32,316 nucleotides of DNA, taken from positions 1 to 32,316 of the forward strand of contig JAFGQR010000079.1 of assembly GCA_016935555.1 (NCBI GenBank). Direction: 5' to 3'. Every line of letters begins with the position of its first letter. The stretch's first letter is position 1. The DNA is from Verrucomicrobiota bacterium. Lineage in GTDB: Bacteria; Verrucomicrobiota; Verrucomicrobiia; Limisphaerales; JAFGQR01. A program made the position numbers and the translations under genes. The notes under the pieces are model-generated. The model saw only the letters and a program-made list of their open reading frames with translations, ran no database searches and had not been told where the DNA came from. Shown here piece by piece: positions 1 to 10,274 of the stretch.

Positions 1-91
1 CGTTGAGCGTTGGACGTTGAGCGTTGGACGTTGAGCGTTGAGCGTTGAGCGTTGGACGTTGAGCGTTGAGCGTTGAGCGTTGGACGTCGAT
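1..91. repeat. Heptanucleotide tandem array
   Basis: Twelve consecutive 7-bp units, each either CGTTGAG or CGTTGGA, run from base 1 to 84, followed by a degenerate unit CGTCGAT. The array probably continues to the left of the window. It is not a CRISPR because there are no spacers. It belongs to the same 7-bp-period class seen at 1614, 11866, 20194, 24125 and 30571. Confidence 0.95.
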
Positions 92-121
92 GTTGGGGTC
101 CCTTGGTCCTTCAGGGCTTGG

Positions 122-142
122 GTCCCGCCCGATGGGCGGGAC
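122..142. terminator. GC hairpin, possible terminator
   Basis: GTCCCGCCC and GGGCGGGAC form a perfect 9-bp stem around a 3-nt loop (GAT). It lies about 45 bp downstream of the stop of the minus-strand oxidoreductase relic. No T-run follows on the minus strand, so it is not a classical intrinsic terminator; it may simply be a stable 3' hairpin. Confidence 0.3.
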
Positions 143-187
143 GGGGCGGGAGGCGCGGCAGGATGGTGCGGGATGCCTGGCGAGGAG

Positions 188-895
188 CTACAGCACGCGC
201 GTTTGGCCGGGCATGGCAACGGGGTAATGGCCCTGGGCATTGGGTTCGACGGGCGGTTTCGAGTTCCAGGTGAGGCGGTCGAGGCCGGGGGCCAGTTCGA
301 GGTCGGAAGCCAGGGCGTCGTTCCAGGTGATGTCGTGGCACTTGTTGACATGACGCCCCTGCGCCAGCAGGCGGGTCCCGTCGGGGAAGGTGTATTCCAC
401 GGCGTAATGATCGAACATCTGGTCGGGTTCGGACCGGGTCTGGCGTCCTCCGTGGCCCTGGGCGGAAACGGGCAGGGCGTTCTTGGTCCAGCAACAGACA
501 TCGATATTGTGGATCAGCCAGTCGAGAAAGAAGCTGCCATTGACCCAGGTGAAATTGTTGTAGTTACGGATCTGGTGGGCGAGTTCGCTTGAGCCGGGCG
601 GCTTGGGGATCAACCCGACGGCTCCGTGCATGCGGTAGGTGCGCAGCAGGATGAGCTCCCCGAGGGCGCCGTCGTGGATTCGCCGGATCACCTCCTCGCG
701 CGCCGGGTCGTGACGCCACATCAGGCCGCCCGCCACCTTGAGTCCCTTCCGTTGGGCCTGCTCGCCAGCCCGCAGCACGCGCCGCACGCCGGGAGCGTCG
801 ACCGCGAACGATTTCTCCATGAACACATGCCGCCCCTGCGGAACGGCGTATTCGAAGTGCAGGGGGCGGAACGCCGGCGGCGTCGCCAGAATCAC
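188..895 (-). pseudogene. Gfo/Idh/MocA oxidoreductase, 5'-truncated and internally deleted relic
   Basis: The frame encodes the end of the Rossmann domain (VILATPPAFRP, then GRHVFMEKSFAVD with the family's EK) and part of the catalytic domain (NGSFFLDWLIHNIDVCCW, FPDGTRLLAQGRH). It finishes with the usual C-terminus of the secreted-type family (DLELAPGLD...YPVAMPGQTRVL). The first roughly 90-100 residues with the GxGxxG nucleotide-binding loop are absent: the frame is closed by the TGA of the preceding gene at 941-943, only 15 codons upstream. A second, in-frame gap lies between GRHVNKC and HDITWNDALASD, where full-length relatives carry on the order of 100 residues, including the region around EHDDL/AIRENKPYNE. 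It cannot bind NAD(P) and is best read as a pseudogene. The only start available is a GTG at 895. Family length and missing parts are from memory of the family, not an alignment. Confidence 0.75.
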
Positions 896-940
896 CAGGC
901 TGACGGGATCCGCAAGCCGTCCGGGGCCGCCCCCGCCCGC

Positions 941-1474
941 TCAGTTCCAAATTTCGAACACGTCGAGGATCTCGCGGGTGGCGGCGAAAAGACGGGCCAC
1001 CTTGCCGCCGATGACAACCGTCACCGTGCCGGGAGGCGGAGGCGGGAGATGAACGGCGACTTCGTGGGGCAGAGGCTGACAGTGCCGATAGACCTCCAGG
1101 GGCAGAATCTCGCCTTTCCTGAGTTTCTTCTCCCAGCCCGGCGGCAAGGATTCGCCCCGCGCCGCCTTCTTCTGCAGGCCGGGGGGCAGCTTCTTGGCGT
1201 GCTTCCCTTTTCCGGGATGCGATGGGCCTGCGGCCTGGGCAACGACATACCCTTCGGCGGCGTTCCGCCCTGGCTGATGGATGGACACGTCCATCCAGGG
1301 TTCGGACACACGATAGGCCGGCGGCGCCGGTTGATACACGGGAGGCGGCGGGGCCGGCGGCGGGGGCGGGGCAGGCGGATAGTGTGCCACGGGCGGGCTC
1401 GGGTCGTGAGCCGTGGTGCAGCCTGCGGCGAGAAGCGCCCAGGCGGGGACGATCAACGTTTTTAAACATTTCAT
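941..1474 (-). CDS. Proline-rich lipoprotein with LPPG-type repeats
   Basis: A 177-residue protein. The N-terminus MKCLKTLIVPAWALLAAGC is a lipoprotein signal with lipobox LAAGC, predicting a lipid-anchored envelope protein. A Pro-rich stretch (residues about 26-53) follows, then a basic segment with spaced motifs KKLPPGLQKK and SLPPGWEKKLRKG. The C-terminal part ends PPPPPGTVTVVIGGKVARLFAATREILDVFEIW. The LPPG spacing plus a VVIGGKVxRLxAATRxILDV ending resembles RcnB-like periplasmic proteins, but I would not assign a metal role. AGGGA lies 12 nt before the ATG. The gene sits directly upstream of the truncated oxidoreductase, and its stop is in the same frame, so the deletion that removed the oxidoreductase's 5' end stopped at this gene's 3' end. 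Confidence 0.7.
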   Translation of the reverse strand: MKCLKTLIVPAWALLAAGCTTAHDPSPPVAHYPPAPPPPPAPPPPVYQPAPPAYRVSEPWMDVSIHQPGRNAAEGYVVAQAAGPSHPGKGKHAKKLPPGLQKKAARGESLPPGWEKKLRKGEILPLEVYRHCQPLPHEVAVHLPPPPPGTVTVVIGGKVARLFAATREILDVFEIWN

Positions 1475-1613
1475 AGGCGTCGCATTCCCTGATGCCGGTC
1501 ATGGGGGTGTGGCCCATGCCTGCAGGGTGCCTACAGCAGGTTGCCTGCCGGTTCCTGGAAAGGGCGAACCTCCAACATGTGGACGCGCATCGGGGCCATG
1601 AACTGGCTCGGGA

Positions 1614-1700
1614 CATCCAACACCGAACACCGAACACTGAACGCCGAATGCCTAACAGCTTGCGCACGCGCCATGCGATGTTCGACGTTGGGCGTCAGCG
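1614..1700. repeat. Inverted pair of heptad-repeat tracts
   Basis: Five to six 7-bp units (CAACACC, GAACACC, GAACACT, GAACGCC, GAATGCC, TAACAGC) at about 1618-1659 are followed at 1677-1700 by units of the opposite polarity (ATGTTCG, ACGTTGG, GCGTCAG). The two arms are partly complementary and could fold into an imperfect hairpin. It lies just 3' of the S46 peptidase stop (1724), in the 249-bp gap before the lipoprotein gene, which otherwise holds nothing recognisable. Confidence 0.8.
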
Positions 1701-1723
1701 AGGCATTTGAAACGTCGAGGATT

Positions 1724-3799
1724 CTACCGGGGACGGCGTCCGTGTTCGAGTTCGCGCACGAGATCCCGGGCGCGGTAGATGCGATCGAGGGTCTCGAGGA
1801 TGGCGGCGGCGTGGACAGCGGTGGCGCGGCCCTGCCGATCCTCAAAGACATAATCCCAGGGCAGACTCTGCAGGTTGCCGTCGAAGATGACCCCGACGAA
1901 CTCGCCGGCGCGGTTGACCACGGGGCTGCCGGAGTTGCCGCCGATGATGTCGCACGTACTCACGAAATTGAGCGGGGTGTCCGGGCGGAGGCGGGTCTGG
2001 CGTTTAACCCAGGCGTCGGGCAGGTCGTAGGGCGAACGATGTTTCATAGCCCGGGCCCGTTCGAACAGTGTGCCCAGGGTGGTGAACGCCGGCACGGGGC
2101 GGCCGTGTTCTTCGTAGCCTCGGACCACTCCGAAGGACAGCCGCAGCGTCGACGTGGCGTCGGGATAGCCTTCCGTGCCCAGCACCGCGTTGCGGACGCG
2201 GGCGAGCACGGCATGCGCCTGATGCAGGATCTCCTGCTGCTCCTCGGCGACGGCTCGCAACCCCCGCGCCTCAGAATCCACGAGGCGCGCCAGTTCGATC
2301 ATCGGGTCGCCGGCGGCCGAGACAGCCCCGGCCCCGCCCCGGTAGAGCGCCTTGCGAAACGGCACGTCGCGGACGTTCGTGCTGGCGATCAGGGCGGCGG
2401 CGCGGCGGCGCGGCGACTGGCCGGCAAGCACACGCCGCACGAGCGGATCCTCCACCCCCAACTGACCGGCCAGAAACGTCAGCGAGTCGGCCAGCGTCAG
2501 GATTTCAAGATCGGTGTGAATCGGCTTGGCGGAGAACAACCGCAGCTCAAGCGTCTTCCGGCCGGCATCGGAGAATTCGCGCAGCCGTTCGCCGTTGGGT
2601 TTGGGCCGTTCGTCGCCGGCGCGGAGGAGGGTGCGGGCGAGGTTGAAGCTTTCGCAGCGGAAGGCCAGGGCGCCTTCCCAGAGGCTGTGGCGGACGGCCT
2701 GGGCGGCGAGACGTTTGGTCGCGGCGGCGATGCGGTCGTAGGCGGCCAGGGCTTCGGCCCGATCAGGCCGACCCGCGAGCGCGGCGCGCAGGTCGGTCTC
2801 GGCGCGGTGTTTGGCCGCGAGCAGCTCCGGACCAAGCAGACCTTCGAGACGCCCCTCAAGCGCCTTGCGTCCGTTCTGCGCCCCGTGGAAGGCGCGCCGG
2901 GCGCGCCGGGCATTTTCCTCGTCGCGGGCGCTCCAGTTGCCGAGCAGCACCTCCAGGCGTTTGAGCGTCTGGAGCCGGAACGGGAGAGCTTGGTCGCGCA
3001 AATGGCCCAGCTCGGCGAGGGTCAGCAGCCGGCTCGTCCGCCCCGGGTGCCCCGACACGAACACCAACTCCCCCTCGCGCGGCCCCGCGGAGGCGAATCG
3101 GAGAAAGTGGGGAACGGTCGCCGGGCGTCCGTTCTCGTAGACGCGGAACAGGCAGATGTCGAGATCGTGGCGCGGAAACTCGAAATTGTCCGGATCGCCC
3201 CCGAAAAAGGCGATCTGCTGTTCGGGCGCGAAGACCAGCCGGACATCGGTGAACTGTTTGTAGCGGTAAAGGTGATAGGCGCCGCCCTGCCACAGGGTCA
3301 CGACGTCCGAGCGCAGGCCGGTGCGGTCGAGCGATTCCTTCTCGATGCCGGCGATAACCTGGCGCCGCGCCGCAAAAGCCGCCGCCGGATCGGCGCCACC
3401 CGGCACGGCGGCGTTGACGCGCGCCGTGACGTCTTCGATCGATTCGAGCACGTTCAGCTCGAGGTCCATGCACCGGAGTTCCCCGCCAAGCGTCCGGGCG
3501 TGGAAGCCGTCCCGGACATAATTCCGCTCCGGCGTGCTGAGCTTCTGGATCGCATCGGCGCCCACGTGGTGATTCGAGATCAGAAGGCCGTCCTCGCTTA
3601 CGAAGCTGCCCGAGCCGCCGCCGGAGCCGAAGCGGACGGAGGCTTTCTGCAGGTGCTCGAGCCAGGGGCCCGACGCTTCGAAGTGGTGGCGTTCGCGGAG
3701 GATGGTGCGGGGGGGCTGGTTGAACAGCCACAGGCCTTCGTCGGCCAGGGCGGGGGCGATCAGCACGGCGGGCAGGAATGCGATTCGGAGGTAGTTCAT
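1724..3799 (-). CDS. S46 family dipeptidyl peptidase (DPP7/DPP11-like)
   Basis: A 691-residue secreted serine peptidase that removes dipeptides from oligopeptide N-termini, normally in the periplasm. The start is placed at MNYLRIAFLPAVLIAPALADEG, a clean signal peptide; an upstream in-frame extension to 3907 has no signal character. The mature protein opens with EGLWLF, as in the family. The catalytic triad is visible: His in GLLISNHHVG (about residue 77-78), Asp in FPRHDLDICLFR, and Ser in GGNSGSPV (about residue 640). Eighteen residues after the catalytic Ser lies Gly in FVGVIFDG. This matches the position that is Gly in DPP7 and Arg in DPP11, so a preference for hydrophobic rather than acidic P1 residues is inferred. 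The length is normal for S46. It is divergent from the oxidoreductase at 3996. Confidence 0.93.
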   Translation of the reverse strand: MNYLRIAFLPAVLIAPALADEGLWLFNQPPRTILRERHHFEASGPWLEHLQKASVRFGSGGGSGSFVSEDGLLISNHHVGADAIQKLSTPERNYVRDGFHARTLGGELRCMDLELNVLESIEDVTARVNAAVPGGADPAAAFAARRQVIAGIEKESLDRTGLRSDVVTLWQGGAYHLYRYKQFTDVRLVFAPEQQIAFFGGDPDNFEFPRHDLDICLFRVYENGRPATVPHFLRFASAGPREGELVFVSGHPGRTSRLLTLAELGHLRDQALPFRLQTLKRLEVLLGNWSARDEENARRARRAFHGAQNGRKALEGRLEGLLGPELLAAKHRAETDLRAALAGRPDRAEALAAYDRIAAATKRLAAQAVRHSLWEGALAFRCESFNLARTLLRAGDERPKPNGERLREFSDAGRKTLELRLFSAKPIHTDLEILTLADSLTFLAGQLGVEDPLVRRVLAGQSPRRRAAALIASTNVRDVPFRKALYRGGAGAVSAAGDPMIELARLVDSEARGLRAVAEEQQEILHQAHAVLARVRNAVLGTEGYPDATSTLRLSFGVVRGYEEHGRPVPAFTTLGTLFERARAMKHRSPYDLPDAWVKRQTRLRPDTPLNFVSTCDIIGGNSGSPVVNRAGEFVGVIFDGNLQSLPWDYVFEDRQGRATAVHAAAILETLDRIYRARDLVRELEHGRRPR

Positions 3800-3960
3800 G
3801 CGGCAGGTTAGCAAGCAGGGGCGTGGGAACACGAGCCCATTGCTGCCAAGGACCGGCCCGCACCAGACTCGGGGGTGGCGCCCTTCAACCGCACCGCCCA
3901 CCCCCAAGGGCCGTTGCCCCGTGGCCTGGGACGAATCTCAGGGTGGCTGGACTTTGCGCT

Positions 3961-3990
3961 TTGCAGGCGGCGGGCGGGGGGTGGTATACC
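3961..3990 (+). promoter_or_regulatory. Candidate sigma70-type promoter, possibly leaderless
   Basis: TTGCAG (3961-3966), an 18-bp spacer and TATACC (3985-3990) precede the ATG at 3996. The expected transcription start would fall at or next to the ATG, implying a leaderless mRNA. A competing reading is that the G-run GGGGGTGG at about 3977-3984 is a distant Shine-Dalgarno for a longer transcript. Confidence 0.35.
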
Positions 3991-3995
3991 GGCGC

Positions 3996-5015
3996 ATGGC
4001 AGCAACGGTCAGAGTGGCGGTGATCGGCACCGGTTCCCTGGGCAAGGAGCATGCGCGCATCTATGCCGGGCTCGCATCCGCCGGCCGGGTGGAATTCGTC
4101 GGCATTCACGACGCCATGGCGGAGACGGCGGCGCGGGTGGCGGGCAAGCACGGGGTGCGGGTGTTTGGGTCGGTGGAGGCGGTGGCGGAGGCGTGCGAGG
4201 CGGCGAGTGTGGCGACGCCGACGGGGACGCATTACGCGGTGGCGAAGGTGTTGCTGGAGCGGGGCAGGCATGTGCTGCTGGAGAAGCCCATGACCGACCG
4301 GGCGGCGCAGGCCACGGAGTTGGTGGGGCTGGCGCGGGAGCGCGGGTGCGTCCTGCAGGTGGGGCATGTGGAGCGGTTCAACCCGGTGCTGGCCTACCTG
4401 GAAAGTGTGGCCACCGAACCGCGCTTCATCGAGACGCACCGGCTTTCGCCCTACCCGGCCCGAAGCACGGACATCGGCGTGGTGCTGGACCTGATGATCC
4501 ACGATTTGGACGTGGTGCTGGCGTTCGTCAAGGCGCCGGTGACGGGTGTGGACGCCGTGGGCATCCCCGTGCTGAGCTCGTCCGAGGACATCGCCAACGC
4601 GCGCCTGCGTTTCGCCAACGGCTGCGTCGCCAACCTCACCGCCAGCCGCGTCAGCCCGGAGCGGATGCGGAAGATCCGCGTGTTCAGCGCCGGGAGCCTG
4701 CCGAGTTACATCTCCCTCGATTACCGGGCGCAGGAAGGGTTCATCTACCGCCTGGCGCGCTCGGACGAGCCGCAGAGTTCGCTGCTCCGGAAACTGGTTG
4801 CGGCGAGAAACGCCGCCCTCGTGAGCGAGTTTGCCGGCCGGCGGATCGTGCGCGAGCCCGTGCCGATCGCGAAGGAGGAACCGCTCAAGCTGGAGCTGGA
4901 GCATTTCATCGGCTGCGTGCAGGCCCATCAGACACCGCGCGTCAGCGGCGAGTCGGCCAGGCGCGCCCTGGAACTCGCATTCGAAATCACCCAGCAGGTC
5001 CAAAAGACCCGCTGA
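3996..5015 (+). CDS. Gfo/Idh/MocA family NAD(P)-dependent oxidoreductase
   Basis: A 339-residue, apparently complete member. The Rossmann loop VAVIGTGSLGKEH is at residues 6-18, ATPTGTH follows, and the family motif HVLLEKPM supplies the catalytic-region Lys. GHVERFNPV and VLDLMIHDLDVVLAF (the H-D pair of the substrate pocket) mark the C-terminal alpha/beta domain. The start is ATG 3996 because the glycine-rich strand begins six residues later; the in-frame upstream sequence is not protein-like. Relatives of this length with the VGHVERFNP motif often act on nucleotide-sugar or lipid-A-precursor substrates, but nothing nearby fixes the substrate here. It converges on the LolA-like gene with 9 bp between stops. 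Confidence 0.88.
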   Translation: MAATVRVAVIGTGSLGKEHARIYAGLASAGRVEFVGIHDAMAETAARVAGKHGVRVFGSVEAVAEACEAASVATPTGTHYAVAKVLLERGRHVLLEKPMTDRAAQATELVGLARERGCVLQVGHVERFNPVLAYLESVATEPRFIETHRLSPYPARSTDIGVVLDLMIHDLDVVLAFVKAPVTGVDAVGIPVLSSSEDIANARLRFANGCVANLTASRVSPERMRKIRVFSAGSLPSYISLDYRAQEGFIYRLARSDEPQSSLLRKLVAARNAALVSEFAGRRIVREPVPIAKEEPLKLELEHFIGCVQAHQTPRVSGESARRALELAFEITQQVQKTR

Positions 5016-5024
5016 ACCCACGCC

Positions 5025-5833
5025 TCACAGGTTCAGGTCGAACTCCAGCCAGGTGCGGCTGCGGGTGAGGACATTGACGATCTTCATGTCCTTCAGCTGC
5101 CACTGCCCCTCGACCTTCTTGAAACTGCCGAGACTGAATTCCTTGACCAGCCGGTCTTGCGCGTTGTAGGCCTCCGCCTGGATGATGCCCTCCCCTTCCG
5201 ACCCGGGGCGCGCCACCCAGGACAACACGCGCGCATAGGCGCCGGGCGAAGCAACAGGCTGCCGGCTCTCGAGCACCCGGCAGACCTGGCCGCGGCGCAT
5301 TTCCGTCTTGATCACCCGCTGCCCCGGCCAGTGCAGAAACTCCAGGCCGAGGTCGCACAGCCAGAAGTCGGACCCGGCCAGGGCGGTGAGCAGTCCGGCA
5401 CCGCTCACGGCGGGGAGGGTGTCCGGGGGCATCGACGCGGCTTCGCCCCGGGCGTGGGCGTAGCGGTTGGACTGGCCGGCTTGAAAACGCACCACGAGCA
5501 CCTCGGGGGACGCGCCCGGCGCCGCGCCGGTGCGGTAGACGGCTTCCCACGCGGGCCCGCCCGGCGCGGCGGCATGAATCCGCAAGCGGCACGCCACCGG
5601 CACCTCGCGCGGCGCGGCGTCCCTGGCCAGGATGCGCAGCACGCCGTTGAACTCGGTGTTCCGGGCGGGAGGAGACGCGCGCAGCCGTCCGGCCAGTTCG
5701 CGCCCGGCGAGTTCGGGGTTGGCGATGGGCGGGTAGGCGGCGCCGGTGATGGTGGCGGCGGCGGCGGCGCTGTCTTGGGCAAACACGGCGCCGGTGCCGG
5801 CGAGCAGCAGGACGCCGAGGAAACACCAGAGGT

Positions 5834-5837
<4 letters not shown>
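5025..5837 (-). CDS. LolA-like outer-membrane lipoprotein-sorting family protein
   Basis: A 270-residue secreted protein with signal peptide MNLWCFLGVLLLAGTGAVFA. The mature part matches the general shape of the LolA_like group: a central GSDFWLCDLGLEFLHWPGQRVIKTEMRRGQVCRVLESR segment and a C-terminal FKKVEGQWQLKDMKIVN strand pair. Members are thought to carry or sense lipidated or hydrophobic ligands in the periplasm; the substrate is unknown. Its ATG overlaps the Lon stop as ATGA (5834-5837), so it is probably translated by coupling as the last gene of the lon transcript. Confidence 0.7.
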
Positions 5838-8236
<2,399 letters not shown>

Positions 8237-8305
8237 CGTCGGCATGTCCTTCGGGCCCCAAGATGGCCCGCGCCCCGCGTGCGGGGGCGGGCGCGGGATG
8301 TGCGG

Positions 8306-8722
8306 TCAGGATTCCTCGGACACCTGGACGAGGAAGGTGTGGGCGGGACGGGGCTGGGCGGGGGGGAGGTTGATTTGGAGAAAGCCATTTTGGTAGGCCG
8401 CCTTGGCCGCCCCGAGATCGTAGCCGGCGGGGATTTCGATGACGCACTCGAAGTAGCCGTAGTTGATTTCCATGACCAGGAACTTGCATTTGCAGGCCCG
8501 GCTCACGTCGGGCCGATGCCCGCTGATCATGAGACGGTTATCTTCGACGGTCAACTCGAGGTTGTCACGGCTCATGCCGGCCAGTTCGACTTTGATGACC
8601 AGTTCGTTCCCCGAAACATACACGTCCGTGTTGGGGATCCAGTGGGTTTCGCCCGCGGCACTGCGCCGCACGGCGGCCGAATTCTTATGCACAAAAAAGA
8701 CCGATGGATTCACTTTGCACAT
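8306..8722 (-). CDS. Hsp20/alpha-crystallin small heat-shock protein
   Basis: A small ATP-independent holdase, about 138 residues from the ATG at 8722 (MCKVNPSVFF); a longer reading to 8767 would need a TTG start. The alpha-crystallin domain is seen as IPNTDVYVSGNELVIKVELAGM, DNLELTVEDNRLMISGHRPD, and FECVIEIPAGYDLGAAKAAYQNGFLQINLP. The final GxLxIxLP-like motif (GFLQINLP) is conserved. A Cys pair (ACKCKF) in the middle loop is unusual. It is 60-70 bp upstream of lon on the same strand, consistent with co-expression of a holdase and a protease under stress. Confidence 0.92.
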   Translation of the reverse strand: MCKVNPSVFFVHKNSAAVRRSAAGETHWIPNTDVYVSGNELVIKVELAGMSRDNLELTVEDNRLMISGHRPDVSRACKCKFLVMEINYGYFECVIEIPAGYDLGAAKAAYQNGFLQINLPPAQPRPAHTFLVQVSEES

Positions 8723-8770
8723 GGCGATCCGCTGTCTGAGAATAACCCGTGATTGGTCCCGCGGCAAGCA

Positions 8771-9019
8771 TCAGTTGGCCTGATTTGAGGCGCCTTCGCA
8801 GCCGTTCCCCAGCCGCTCCCGCCCCGCCAGCCCCCTGCCGCAGCATGCCCCGCCCGGGCCGCCGCAGCCGCACGCCGACCCCACACCCCTCCGGGCGCCG
8901 CGGGGCCGCACCAGGTTCCAGGCGAACACCCCCGCCGTGACCGCCACGAGGGTTAACGCGATCGTTTCCTGCCAAACCACACCAGGGAAGATAATCCGCC
9001 CCGGCCCGCGCGCAACCAA
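8771..9019 (-). CDS. Small Cys-rich single-TM protein (FeoB-associated-like)
   Basis: At most 82 residues. A hydrophobic helix (TIALTLVAVTAGVFAWNLV) is followed by a basic turn (RPRGARR) and a Cys/Gly cluster CGCGGPGGACCG. This layout is that of the FeoB-associated Cys-rich membrane proteins, but no feoA or feoB is in the window. True translation may begin at one of two GTG codons just before WQETIAL, shortening it by about 13 residues. It begins 13 bp after the phoR stop, so it is likely on the pho transcript. Confidence 0.55.
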   Translation of the reverse strand: MVARGPGRIIFPGVVWQETIALTLVAVTAGVFAWNLVRPRGARRGVGSACGCGGPGGACCGRGLAGRERLGNGCEGASNQAN

Positions 9020-9031
9020 GATTCTCGGGAG

Positions 9032-10219
9032 TCATGCCCCCGGCAGCGTGAAGAAAAACGTCGTCCCCTGCCCCTCCTCGCTCGCCATCGACACCTCGCC
9101 GCCGTGCGCCTGCACAATGTGCTTCACAATCGACAACCCCAGACCGGTTCCCCCCGTGTCCCGCGAGCGCGCCCGGTCCACACGGAAAAACCGCTCGAAC
9201 ACCCGCGTGCCCGCTTCCGCCGGAATGCCGGGGCCGTCGTCGCGCACCCACAGCCGCACCTTGCCGTCGGGGCCGGCTTCGCCCCCGACCTGGACCCGGC
9301 CCTGGGGCCGGCCGTATTTGATGGCGTTTTCGACCAGGTTGAACAGCACCTGCTCGAGGCGGTCCCCGTCGGCCCGGGCCGACAGCCCAGCCGGCACCTC
9401 GTTCTGGAGCCGCACCCCCTTCTCGGTCGCGCGCGCCTGCAGATCGTCCAGGACGCGCTGCGCCTTGGGTCGGAGCTCGACGGGTTGCAGGTTCATGAGG
9501 ATCTGGCCTCCCTCGAGCCGGCTGATGGTCAGCAGGTCCTCGATGAGAAACGTCAGGCGGTCCGTGTGCTTCTCGATGGTCTTGAGGAATCGCGTCGCGG
9601 TTTCGGGGTTGTCCTTGGCGCCCTCGAGCAGCGTTTCGACAAAGCCCTTGATCAGCGACAGGGGCGTGCGCAGTTCGTGGCTCACGTTGGCCACGAATTC
9701 CTTGCGCGTGTTCTCGAGCTGCTTGATGCGCGTCAGGTCGTGAAACACCAGGATGGCGCCGCGGGCTGCAGCGTCGCGCCCCACGAGCAGGGACGCGTTG
9801 ATCTGCACCCAACGTTCGGTCAGGCCGGGCATTTCCATTTCAAAGCCGCTGACGGTCCGCTCGCCCTCCAGGCGCCGCACCAACTCCATCAGCTCCGGCA
9901 GGCGGAAGGCCTCCAGAAGGGTTTGCCCCCTGACATCCCCGGCCAGCTCAAAGAGGCGCTGCAAGGATTGGTTGACCAACTGGACGCGCCCGGCGGCGTC
10001 CAGGACCAGAACGCCCTCGGTCATGCTGTTGAAGAGCGTCTGCAGCTGCGCCTGCTGATCGGCATACACCTGGTCGTGCTGCAGCCGGAGGGCCGAGCAG
10101 GATTGGCGCTCGTCGGCCAGCGCCAGCCGCAGCTTCGCGCAGCGCCGCCGCCACACCAGGTGCCACACGCCCATGCCCGCCGCCAGCAGGCCCATCACTA
10201 TGTCCCATCCCAGTCCCAT
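9032..10219 (-). CDS. phoR: PhoR-like sensor histidine kinase
   Basis: About 395 residues. One N-terminal membrane helix (IVMGLLAAGMGVWHLVW), a short coiled segment, a PAS domain (about residues 57-165, LFNSMTEGVLVLDAAGRVQLVNQSLQRLF), then HisKA with phospho-acceptor His181 in FVANVSHELRTPLSLIKGF. The HATPase_c domain shows N box (NLVENAIKYG), G1 (DDGPGIP), F box (VFERFFRVD) and G2 (GTGLGLSIV). The PAS-HisKA-HATPase order with a single short N-terminal anchor and no periplasmic domain is typical of PhoR. The start at 10219 sits 55 bp after the phoB stop with an upstream AAGGG. Confidence 0.92.
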   Translation of the reverse strand: MGLGWDIVMGLLAAGMGVWHLVWRRRCAKLRLALADERQSCSALRLQHDQVYADQQAQLQTLFNSMTEGVLVLDAAGRVQLVNQSLQRLFELAGDVRGQTLLEAFRLPELMELVRRLEGERTVSGFEMEMPGLTERWVQINASLLVGRDAAARGAILVFHDLTRIKQLENTRKEFVANVSHELRTPLSLIKGFVETLLEGAKDNPETATRFLKTIEKHTDRLTFLIEDLLTISRLEGGQILMNLQPVELRPKAQRVLDDLQARATEKGVRLQNEVPAGLSARADGDRLEQVLFNLVENAIKYGRPQGRVQVGGEAGPDGKVRLWVRDDGPGIPAEAGTRVFERFFRVDRARSRDTGGTGLGLSIVKHIVQAHGGEVSMASEEGQGTTFFFTLPGA

Positions 10220-10274
10220 GCGACCCGGCCCTTCAGGAGCGCCGCGCCCGGCCGCGCCGGGCGCGGCGCCGGAG

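Noticed and set aside
1..91. Possible CRISPR array
   Set aside because: 7-bp units are directly adjacent with no spacers and there are no cas genes in the window.
1541..3811. Long plus-strand open frame (over 750 codons) opposite the S46 peptidase
   Set aside because: Shadow frame from strong GC3 bias. The minus strand has the catalytic triad and signal peptide; the plus frame has no recognisable motif.
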